A stretch of 14,531 bases of DNA from assembly GCA_029267795.1 (NCBI GenBank), contig JAJUHR010000009.1, forward strand, positions 1 through 14,531, read 5' to 3'. The notes below the pieces were generated by a model. That model did not search any database. It was not told the origin of the DNA and was given only the letters and a program-made list of their open reading frames with translations. Below, piece after piece: positions 7,165-14,531 of the stretch. Each line of letters starts with the position of its first letter. The first letter of the stretch is position 1. Position numbers and translations under genes: made by a program. The DNA is from Planctomycetota bacterium. GTDB lineage: Bacteria > Planctomycetota > Phycisphaerae > Phycisphaerales > Phycisphaeraceae.

Positions 7165-7210
7165 CATTATTGGGTCATGTCTCGAACCACTACTTCTGAA
7201 CCTATACCAT

Positions 7211-7242
7211 AAAAAAACAACCGGGCGGGTTTCCCCGCCCGG
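7211..7242 (-). terminator. Intrinsic terminator of the groESL transcript
   Basis: CCGGGCGGG (7221-7229) and CCCGCCCGG (7234-7242) form a perfect 9-bp GC-rich stem with a four-base loop. On the minus strand the stem is followed by TTGTTTTTTT (7211-7220). This is a textbook rho-independent terminator for leftward transcription, about 200 bases after the groEL stop. Confidence 0.9.
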
Positions 7243-7272
7243 CCGCGTGAATCTCTCGATGGCTCGCACCGT

Positions 7273-7436
7273 GGGCCCGATTCGGCCCCCCATTTAGCCT
7301 CCCATGAATCATGGGGGGGGCTAAATGCACACGCCATCAATCGCGCCGCGATTGAAGTGTGTTTCTTAGGCCTCTAAGCCCGCGAAGCGGGATTGGAGAG
7401 CCTTTCCGAGGCCTCCAATCGCGGGAGCGATTGGAG
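7273..7436. repeat. Tandem stem-loop cluster in the groEL 3' region
   Basis: Consecutive hairpins fill almost all of the space between the groEL stop and its terminator: GGGCC/GGCCC (7273-7288); CATTTAGCC/GGCTAAATG (7291-7327) enclosing CCCAT/ATGGG; TCAATCG/CGATTGA with an outer CACAC/GTGTG (7328-7361); CTTAG/CTAAG and CCCGC/GCGGG near 7364-7391; GATTGGAG plus GCCT against AGGC plus CTCCAATC (7391-7420); and CTCCAATCGC/GCGATTGGAG with a GGGA loop (7413-7436). The last two share CTCCAATC, so they are mutually exclusive. The words ATTGGAG and CGATTG recur. Confidence 0.75.
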
Positions 7437-7439
7437 CTT

Positions 7440-9083
<1,644 letters not shown>

Positions 9084-9221
9084 AGCCAATCGCTCCTGTA
9101 GGTAGACTCATCCAGCCCGTTCACGTTGGGGACCACTTCGTTCACCACCGCCGCCACGCCCCTGCGAGAAAACCGCGCCAAAACACTCGGTCGCAGCCGC
9201 CCCGCAGGGTGCCGCCGCGCC

Positions 9222-9515
9222 TTACTCGATCACCGCCAAAATTTCGTCCTCGCCCAGCACGAGCATCTCTTCCCCGTCGATCTTCAACTCCGTGCCGCCC
9301 CACTTGCCGATCAGGATCTTGTCACCTTGCTTGACCTGGAAAGGAACCCGGCTGCCATTCTCGAGCAGCTTCCCCTCTCCCAGGGCGACGACAGTGGCCT
9401 GCTGGGGCTTTTCCTTGGCGGTCTCGGGCAGGTAGATGCCCGAGCTCGTCTTGCTCTCGGCCTCCGCACGCTTGACCAACACCTTGTCACCGAGGGGACG
9501 CAGCTTCTTCTTCAT
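9222..9515 (-). CDS. groS: GroES co-chaperonin, 10 kDa
   Basis: 97 residues, the normal length. GGAGAGA five bases before ATG 9515 is a strong ribosome binding site. GroES forms the heptameric lid on the GroEL ring. It starts KKKLRPLGDKVLVKRAEAE; the mobile loop that contacts GroEL is about residues 18-35 (KTSSGIYLPETAKEKPQQ), and the roof and C-terminal strands follow (VKQGDKILIGKWGGTELKI, EEMLVLGEDEILAVIE). It is the first gene of the leftward groES-groEL operon. No CIRCE element (TTAGCACTC-N9-GAGTGCTAA) is visible upstream, so HrcA control is not supported. Heat-shock control by another route remains open. Confidence 0.98.
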   Translation of the reverse strand: MKKKLRPLGDKVLVKRAEAESKTSSGIYLPETAKEKPQQATVVALGEGKLLENGSRVPFQVKQGDKILIGKWGGTELKIDGEEMLVLGEDEILAVIE

Positions 9516-9659
9516 GTCGATCTCTCCTGGATGGGCCGCGCCGTGGCGGCCGGATGAATTGGAACCGTTACCTTTCGCATGTTACACGCCCGCAATGGAT
9601 CTCTACACAAGCTCCCTCCACCCCTCCCCGCTATAGATATAGAAACAATTCTTTCTCAC

Positions 9660-9860
9660 CACGCACCGCCCGTGCGGTCCGCTGTGCGAGCCCCACAGTC
9701 TAGCCGCCGGTGGCAACCCGTGGTTTTTCTCCTCTCTTGCTTGAGGGAGAGACCAAGTGAGGGTAAACCATCCTTCGGCCCTGCAGGGTGAACCGTCGCT
9801 TGCTTGCCGGAATGTCGCCGCGTCGCACCGCCACCACGGGTTGTGTAAACAACCCCCCGC
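9660..9860. repeat. Hairpin-rich intergenic DNA upstream of groES
   Basis: The 383-base gap between the response regulator and groES holds no convincing gene but several palindromes: ACCGC/GCGGT (9665-9678), CTGTG/CACAG (9682-9698), a family E half-site (9701-9716), an exact 11-base inverted repeat CAACCCGTGGT (9714-9724) with ACCACGGGTTG (9833-9843), and GGGTTGT/ACAACCC (9838-9855). None has a T-run, so none is a clear terminator. AT-rich DNA at 9641-9655 could include the groES promoter, but no good -35/-10 pair was found. Confidence 0.5.
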
Positions 9861-9898
9861 TTCACGCGGCACCCCGCCCAACCATCAACGCCTTCGCC

Positions 9899-10411
9899 TT
9901 AGCTCAGCCCGCTCGGTGTACGTAGCCGCAGCGGCCAACACCCCTGGTATTGCCGGTCCACCAGCCGCTGGAACACCGTCAACATCTGCTCCAGGTCCAC
10001 CGGCTTGTTGACCACGCTGAACACCCCCAGCCGCAGCGCCTCCCGCAGCAACTGCTCCAGCTGCCGCGGGGTGTACGTCGGGATGCTCACCACCACCACC
10101 GGCGGCCGGTTCGCCAACCGCCGGAACAATTCCAACAGCCACATGCCCCCTCCCGGCCCATGACCCCACACCGCGGGTCCTCCAGCGGTCCTCTCGTCCA
10201 GCGGCGTGCTCAAGTCGATCACCGCCGCGTGGAACTCCATCCGCTCCGCCAACTCGATCGCCTCACGCCCCGTCTGCGCCACATACGCCGCCACCCCCTG
10301 CGGCTCAAAAAACCTCAGCAACTGATCCGTCCAGCGCTGTGGCAGAAGCGGATAATCCTCCGTCAACAACACCTGCAATCGGGCACCAAGATTTTGACGT
10401 AGATAAGCCAC
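9899..10411 (-). CDS. Single-domain response regulator (CheY-like receiver)
   Basis: 170 residues from a GTG at 10411 with GGGAGAG nine bases upstream. The receiver landmarks are present: acidic pair E18-D19 in VLLTEDYP, phospho-acceptor D66 in AAVIDLSTP, S109 in VVVSIPTY and K136 in VVNKPVDLEQML. There is no output domain, so a phosphorylated form would act by binding a partner. After D66 there is an insertion of roughly 14 residues (71-89, with many Gly) before GMWLLELFRRL, where a normal CheY has the short MPxMDG loop. The C-terminal 15 residues are basic and unassigned. No histidine kinase gene adjoins it. It lies downstream of bioA on the same strand with a 210-base gap, so co-transcription is possible but unproven. 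Confidence 0.85.
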   Translation of the reverse strand: MAYLRQNLGARLQVLLTEDYPLLPQRWTDQLLRFFEPQGVAAYVAQTGREAIELAERMEFHAAVIDLSTPLDERTAGGPAVWGHGPGGGMWLLELFRRLANRPPVVVVSIPTYTPRQLEQLLREALRLGVFSVVNKPVDLEQMLTVFQRLVDRQYQGCWPLRLRTPSGLS

Positions 10412-10621
10412 TACCCGCTTCTCTCCCTCGAAAACCCCGCAAACCCGGTGCCACGGGATCCGGACGCCCTGCCTGGATCACACGACCGTAAGGCAAGTAG
10501 AAAAAGCATCTTAATAGAATCGCCCCGGTGATCCGATTCCAAAGCCACGCCTTCCCGCCTGCCACGCCCGCTCCACAGCCAAGGCCTCGGGTGTCGAACT
10601 GGCAGGCCCCCCCTTCAATCT

Positions 10622-12064
10622 TTAAGTGCAGGCCCAATCCCACCCTAATATGGTCTCCACCACGATATCCACCATCCGCCGCAGCGATTCGTGAGGCATC
10701 GCCGGGATCGGCATCAGCACCAACACATCCCCCAGCGGCCGCAGGATCAACCCCTTCCCCCGCATCGCTATGCACATCGCCGCCCCTGTCCGCTTCGTGA
10801 AATCCAACGGCTGCCGCGCCCTTCGATCCGCACACAGCTCGATCCCCACCATGACCCCCCGCTGACGCACATCCAGCACGTGCCCGCAGCCGCGCAGCCG
10901 ATCCAACCCCTCCGCGATCAACGCCGCGCTGCCCCGCACGTGCTCGAGCAGCCGGCCCTCATCGAACAACCGCAGCGACGCCAGCGCCGCCGCACACGCC
11001 AGCGCGTTGCCCGTGTACGTGTGCCCGTGGAACAACGTCCGCCGCTGAGCCCACTCGCCGCAGAACGCCTGCTCGACCTCGTCCGTCGCCAGCGTCGCCG
11101 CCAGCGGCAGGTACCCCCCCGTGATCCCCTTCGCCACGCACAGGATGTCCGGCGTCGCCGCGTCGTGCTCGCAGGCGAACATCTTCCCCGTCCGCCCAAA
11201 CCCGGTGGCCACCTCGTCCGCGATCAGCAACACCCCGTGCCGGCGCGCCAGCTCCGCCACGCGACGCACGAACCCCGCCGGCTGACAGACCATCCCAGCC
11301 GCACCTTGCATCACCGGCTCGATGACCATCGCGGCCGTCTCGTCCGCATGACGGCCCAGTAGCTCATCAAGCCGGCCAACACAATACTCCGCCAGCGCCG
11401 CCGTCAGCTTCGGGTCTTCGCTGGGCCACACGCTCCCGCCACGGAAGCACTCGAACCCCTCAGGCGAAATTTCCGGCGGCAACCGGCACGCGTCCGGCGC
11501 CGGCGCAAACCGCACCGGGAAGACCATCGGAACAAACGGCCGGTGAAACAGCTCGCTGTACCCAACCGACATCGAGCCCGTCGTGTCCCCGTGGTACGCC
11601 CCCGCCAGCGCGATGAACCGGCTCTTCCCCGGCCGGCCCCGGTGATGCCAGTACCCCACCGCCATCTTCAGCGCCACCTCCAGCGCGGTGGCCCCGGAGT
11701 CGGAATAAAACACCTTGTTCAGCGGAGCCCGCCCACCCCACTCCCGCGGCGCCCGCGACACCAGCTCGGCCGCCAACTCGATGCTCGGCGGCGAGGCCAG
11801 CCCCAGCAGCGTCGTGTGCGCCACCTTGTCCAACTGCTCTCGGATCGCCCGGTCGATCGCCGGCACCCGGTGCCCGTGCACGTTGCACCACAGGCTCGAC
11901 ACGCCGTCGATGTACCGCCTGCCCTCCGTGTCGATCAGATACTCCCCCTCGGCCCGCTCGATGATCAGCGGCGGCTGCTCCCGCCACTGCCGCATCGCCG
12001 TAAATGGGTGCCACACGTGCCGGTGATCCAGCTCGGCCAACATCTGCGCCCGGGTCCGGTCCAT
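10622..12064 (-). CDS. bioA: Adenosylmethionine-8-amino-7-oxononanoate aminotransferase (biotin synthesis)
   Basis: 480 residues from ATG 12064. The frame runs on to 12157 but that part overlaps the promoter of the divergent gene. An ATG at residue 8 is another possible start, and ribosome binding sites are weak. BioA is a PLP-dependent class III aminotransferase that makes 7,8-diaminopelargonic acid from 7-keto-8-aminopelargonic acid with S-adenosylmethionine as amino donor. Diagnostic blocks: HVWHPFTAMRQW (16-27), GVSSLWCNVHGH (54-65), SDSGATALEVALKM (121-134), AGAYHGDTTGSMSVG (154-168), IADEVATGFGRTG (281-293, D283 contacts PLP), K312 in CVAKGITGGYLPLAA (Schiff-base lysine) and HGHTYTGN (346-353). 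The catalytic set appears complete. It stands alone, with no bioB, bioD or bioF beside it in the window. It is transcribed divergently from the EF-G-like gene. Confidence 0.95.
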   Translation of the reverse strand: MDRTRAQMLAELDHRHVWHPFTAMRQWREQPPLIIERAEGEYLIDTEGRRYIDGVSSLWCNVHGHRVPAIDRAIREQLDKVAHTTLLGLASPPSIELAAELVSRAPREWGGRAPLNKVFYSDSGATALEVALKMAVGYWHHRGRPGKSRFIALAGAYHGDTTGSMSVGYSELFHRPFVPMVFPVRFAPAPDACRLPPEISPEGFECFRGGSVWPSEDPKLTAALAEYCVGRLDELLGRHADETAAMVIEPVMQGAAGMVCQPAGFVRRVAELARRHGVLLIADEVATGFGRTGKMFACEHDAATPDILCVAKGITGGYLPLAATLATDEVEQAFCGEWAQRRTLFHGHTYTGNALACAAALASLRLFDEGRLLEHVRGSAALIAEGLDRLRGCGHVLDVRQRGVMVGIELCADRRARQPLDFTKRTGAAMCIAMRGKGLILRPLGDVLVLMPIPAMPHESLRRMVDIVVETILGWDWACT

Positions 12065-12122
12065 CGCCTGCACAGCATACGCGCCCGCCGCTCCAGGCTC
12101 ACCCCGGCCGCTCCGGCTCGTT

Positions 12123-12151
12123 TTGGCGGGCCCACCACCGACCCCTATACT
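12123..12151 (+). promoter_or_regulatory. Probable sigma-70-type promoter of the EF-G-like gene
   Basis: TTGGCG (12123-12128) and TATACT (12146-12151) are separated by 17 bases and match TTGACA and TATAAT at 4 and 5 of 6 positions. The predicted transcript begins about 35 bases before the ATG at 12195, leaving room for the ribosome binding site. Confidence 0.65.
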
Positions 12152-12194
12152 GGGCACTTCTTTTTCACGCCCTTTCTACGAGGAGACCCCATCC

Positions 12195-14270
12195 ATGCCC
12201 TCGTACTCCACCGCGGACATCCGCAACGTCGCCCTGGTCGGACACAACAGCAGCGGCAAGACCAGCCTCGCCGAGGCCCTGCTCTTCAAGGCCGGCGCTA
12301 TCCACCAGCTCGGCCAGGTCGAACGCGGCACCACCGTCAGCGACTACACCGAAGAGGAAAAAACCCACGGCCACAGCCTCTTCACCTCCATCATGCACTG
12401 CGACTACCAGGGCAAACACATCAACCTGCTCGACACCCCTGGCTCGCCCGAGTTCGTCGGCCAGGCCTTCCTCGCCCTGCCCGCGGTCGAGACCGTCGCC
12501 CTGGTCATCAACGCCGCCGCCGGCATCGAGCCCAACGCCCGACGGCTCATGGAACGCGCCGCCTACCGCAAGCTCTGCCGCATGATCGTCGTCAACAAGA
12601 TCGACCACGACAACGCCGACCTGCCCCTGCTGGTCGAGCACATCCGCGAAACCTTCGGCAAGGAGTGCTTGCCGATCAACCTCCCCGCCCAAGGCGCTCA
12701 AGCCGTGGTAGACTGCTTCTTCAGCCCCGCTGGCAAGAGCGACTGGGGCTCCGTCGAGGAAGCGCACAAGGCCCTGGTCGAGCAGGTCGTCGAGGTCGAC
12801 GAAAACCTCATGTCCCTCTACCTCGAGCAGGGCGAAATCAAACCCGAACAGCTCCACGACCCCTTCGAAAAAGCCCTGCGCCAAGGCCACCTGATCCCCA
12901 TCTGCTTCACCGCCGCCCGCCGCCACGACGACCCCCAAGCCAGCGTCGGCATCCCCGAGCTGCTAGACATCCTCGCCAAGCTCGCCCCCAGCCCCCTGGA
13001 GGGCAACCCGCGCCCCTTCGTCCGCGGAAACGACCTCAAGCACGAAATCCACCCCGACCCCGACCCCCACAAACACGTCCTCGCCCACGTGTTCCAGGTC
13101 ACCATCGACCCGTTCGTCGGCAAGCTGGCCGCCTTCCGCGTCCACCAGGGCACCATCACCCCGCAGACGCAACTCTACATCGGCGACCCCAAGCTCGGTG
13201 AAGGCAAAAAACCCTTCAAGGTCGGCCACCTCTTCAAGTTCCAGGGCAAGAACCACGTCGAGGCCGCCTCCGCCATCCCCGGCGACATCGTCGCCGTTGC
13301 CAAAATCGACGAGATCCACCGCGGCGCCGTCCTGCACGACTCGCACGACGAAGACCGCATCCAGTACCTGCCCAAGCCCTACCCCGAGCCGATGTTCGGG
13401 CTGGCGGTCAGCCCCAAACGCCGCGGCGACGAACAAAAACTCGCCGAAGCCTTGGCCAAGATCAGCGAGGAAGACCCCACCTTCAAAGTCACCCGCGACG
13501 CCAGCACCCACGAGACCGTGATCCACGGCCTGGGTGAACTGCACCTGCGCGTCACCCTCGAAAAAATGAAAAACCGCTTCCACGTCGAGGTCGACACCCG
13601 CCCCCCCAAGATCGCCTACCGCGAAACCATCTCCTCCAAAGCCGAAGGCCACCACCGCCACAAAAAGCAAACCGGCGGCGCAGGCCAGTTCGGCGAAGTC
13701 TTCCTCCGCGTCGAGCCCCTGCCCCGCGGCTCCGGGTTCGACTTCGTCAACGACGTCTTCGGCGGCGCCATCCCCACCCAGTTCATCCCCGCCGTCGAAA
13801 AGGGCGTCCGCCAGGCCCTCGAATCCGGCGCCATCGCCGGCTACCCCATCCAAGACCTCCGCGTCAGCGTCTACGACGGCAAGAGCCACCCCGTCGACTC
13901 CAAGGAAGTCGCCTTCGTCACCGCCGGCAAACGCGCCTTCATCGACGCCGTCCTCAAGGCCAGGCCCGTCATCCTCGAGCCCTGCGTCAGGATCGAGGTC
14001 ACCGTCCCCAGCAAGCACCTGGGCGACATCACCGGCGACCTCTCCGGCAAACGCGCCCGCATCCAAGGCACCGACATGCTCGCCGCAGGCCAGGCCGTCA
14101 TCCGCGCCGTCGTCCCTCTGAGCGAAGTCACCCACTACCAGAGCCAGCTCAAAAGCGCCACCGGCGGCCAGGGCAGCTTCAGCATGGAATTCAGCCACTA
14201 CGAGCCCGTCCCCTCGCACATCCAGCAGCAGATCGTCGCCGCGTACAAACCCAAAGCAGAAGAAGATTGA
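12195..14270 (+). CDS. EF-G-like translation GTPase (non-canonical EF-G paralogue)
   Basis: 691 residues from ATG 12195, with GAGGAGA eight bases upstream. The EF-G layout is complete: GTPase motifs GHNSSGKTS (16-24), DTPG (80-83), NKID (134-137) and FTA (238-240); domain II from about 295; domain III about 395-470 (ISEEDPTFKV, HGLGELHL); domain IV about 470-600 (GGAGQFGEVFLRVEP); domain V to the end. The form is that of the FusA2/EF-G2-like branch: the text VALVGHNSSGKTSLAEALLF, GTTVSDYTEEE and NLLDTPGSPEFVGQ fits it. In canonical EF-G and EF-Tu, DTPG is followed by the catalytic His (DTPGHVDF); here that position is Ser84. Canonical translocation is therefore doubtful, and a specialised or stress role is possible. 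Such proteins are often annotated simply as elongation factor G. No ribosomal protein or tuf genes adjoin it. Confidence 0.93.
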   Translation: MPSYSTADIRNVALVGHNSSGKTSLAEALLFKAGAIHQLGQVERGTTVSDYTEEEKTHGHSLFTSIMHCDYQGKHINLLDTPGSPEFVGQAFLALPAVETVALVINAAAGIEPNARRLMERAAYRKLCRMIVVNKIDHDNADLPLLVEHIRETFGKECLPINLPAQGAQAVVDCFFSPAGKSDWGSVEEAHKALVEQVVEVDENLMSLYLEQGEIKPEQLHDPFEKALRQGHLIPICFTAARRHDDPQASVGIPELLDILAKLAPSPLEGNPRPFVRGNDLKHEIHPDPDPHKHVLAHVFQVTIDPFVGKLAAFRVHQGTITPQTQLYIGDPKLGEGKKPFKVGHLFKFQGKNHVEAASAIPGDIVAVAKIDEIHRGAVLHDSHDEDRIQYLPKPYPEPMFGLAVSPKRRGDEQKLAEALAKISEEDPTFKVTRDASTHETVIHGLGELHLRVTLEKMKNRFHVEVDTRPPKIAYRETISSKAEGHHRHKKQTGGAGQFGEVFLRVEPLPRGSGFDFVNDVFGGAIPTQFIPAVEKGVRQALESGAIAGYPIQDLRVSVYDGKSHPVDSKEVAFVTAGKRAFIDAVLKARPVILEPCVRIEVTVPSKHLGDITGDLSGKRARIQGTDMLAAGQAVIRAVVPLSEVTHYQSQLKSATGGQGSFSMEFSHYEPVPSHIQQQIVAAYKPKAEED

Positions 14271-14406
14271 CCCACGCGCGATCGCGCGCCACGCCACGCA
14301 CGCTCACACACACACGACCCGCATCACCCCCGCCTCACGCCGCGCAGCTCAAGACCCCGTGCCCTCCACGCCGATAAAAAAATTGTCGCCGACTCCACTA
14401 ACGACA

Positions 14407-14436
14407 TTGACTTGTTTTCGATCAGCAGGTTACATT
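14407..14436 (+). promoter_or_regulatory. Probable promoter of the lysine-rich protein gene
   Basis: TTGACT (14407-14412) and TACATT (14431-14436) have an 18-base spacer and match the sigma-70 consensus at 5 and 4 of 6 positions. The start codon is about 40 bases further on. Confidence 0.5.
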
Positions 14437-14476
14437 TGAGTACAGCTCCGACGGCGTGTTGAAAGGATCAATGCCC

Positions 14477-14531
14477 ATGGCAAAGAAGACCACGAAGAAG
14501 AAAGCCACGAAAAAGGCCACCAAGAAGACCG
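14477..14531 (+). CDS. N-terminus of a lysine/threonine/alanine-rich basic protein, cut by the window edge
   Basis: Eighteen codons are visible, reading MAKKTTKKKATKKATKKT. AGGA nine bases before ATG 14477 favours this start; an in-frame ATG two codons earlier (14471) would be too close. Repeated KK(A/T)T units are typical of flexible DNA- or RNA-binding tails: histone H1-like/Hc1-like proteins, HU proteins with basic extensions, and some planctomycete DksA-like proteins. The folded part, if any, is beyond the window, so no family can be chosen. A promoter-like pair and a 206-base gap separate it from the EF-G-like gene, so it is probably a separate transcription unit. Confidence 0.75.
   Translation, partial: MAKKTTKKKATKKATKKT

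Noticed and set aside
3089..7200. CRISPR array in the repeat-rich region
   Set aside because: The repeats are short palindromes at irregular spacing in different families, without uniform spacers or cas genes.
9516..9660. CIRCE (HrcA) operator upstream of groES
   Set aside because: Neither TTAGCACTC nor GAGTGCTAA with a nine-base spacer occurs there. A TTAGCACTG-like word near 5636-5644 is far from the operon and unpaired.
9603..9881. 92-codon minus-strand frame upstream of groES
   Set aside because: It is built from palindromic repeat DNA, has no ribosome binding site, and shows a Trp/Cys/Arg-rich composition unlike a folded protein.
11543..13201. 552-codon plus-strand frame spanning bioA and the EF-G-like gene
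   Set aside because: Antisense to bioA and then out of frame with the GTPase; Arg/Pro/His-rich with no domain.
12963..14297. 444-codon minus-strand frame opposite the EF-G-like gene
   Set aside because: Extreme Gly/Ala/Val/Asp composition, typical of antisense to C-rich codons; the sense gene is complete.

Overview
The window looks like chromosomal DNA of a GC-rich bacterium, most likely a planctomycete (Planctomycetota, possibly Phycisphaerae). This is an inference. It rests on C-rich codon use, a 115-residue protein of a family I associate with planctomycetes, a tyrosine-transposase (RAYT) remnant with the planctomycete-type GSWLPGDPRGF block, and many small palindromic repeats of a kind common in those genomes. 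No rRNA, tRNA or CRISPR array was seen.

Layout, left to right. 1-274 (-) is the start of a secreted protein that runs off the left edge. 725-1072 (+) is a small conserved protein and 1170-2057 (+) a fatty acid desaturase. Convergent to these on the minus strand are a cation diffusion facilitator (2126-3088) and a methyltransferase resembling the mycobacterial phthiotriol/phenolphthiotriol dimycocerosate type (3210-4079).

From about 4080 to 7200 the DNA changes character. GC is lower and REP-like hairpins are frequent. It holds a small membrane protein, a membrane sensor-like protein with a Cys/His cluster but no kinase, a RAYT transposase cut off just after its HUH motif by REP hairpins, and, overlapping that remnant, a 324-residue protein that may be a divergent HEPN/AbiU2-like protein. 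This is the accessory part of the window.

7211-9515 (-) is a groES-groEL operon, followed by about 160 bases of consecutive stem-loops and then a clear intrinsic terminator. Next, also on the minus strand, come a single-domain response regulator (9899-10411) and bioA (10622-12064). Divergent from bioA is a complete EF-G-like translation GTPase (12195-14270) with a good promoter. The last 55 bases open a very lysine-rich protein, probably DNA- or RNA-binding.

Most genes are ordinary housekeeping genes. The best candidates for something new are: (i) REP-like elements sharing the loop AGCGCAGCG while their stems differ, beside a RAYT remnant; (ii) the hairpin-packed groEL 3' region; (iii) the possible HEPN-like gene coupled to the transposase remnant; and (iv) the kinase-less membrane sensor. 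I see no convincing complete new multi-gene system.
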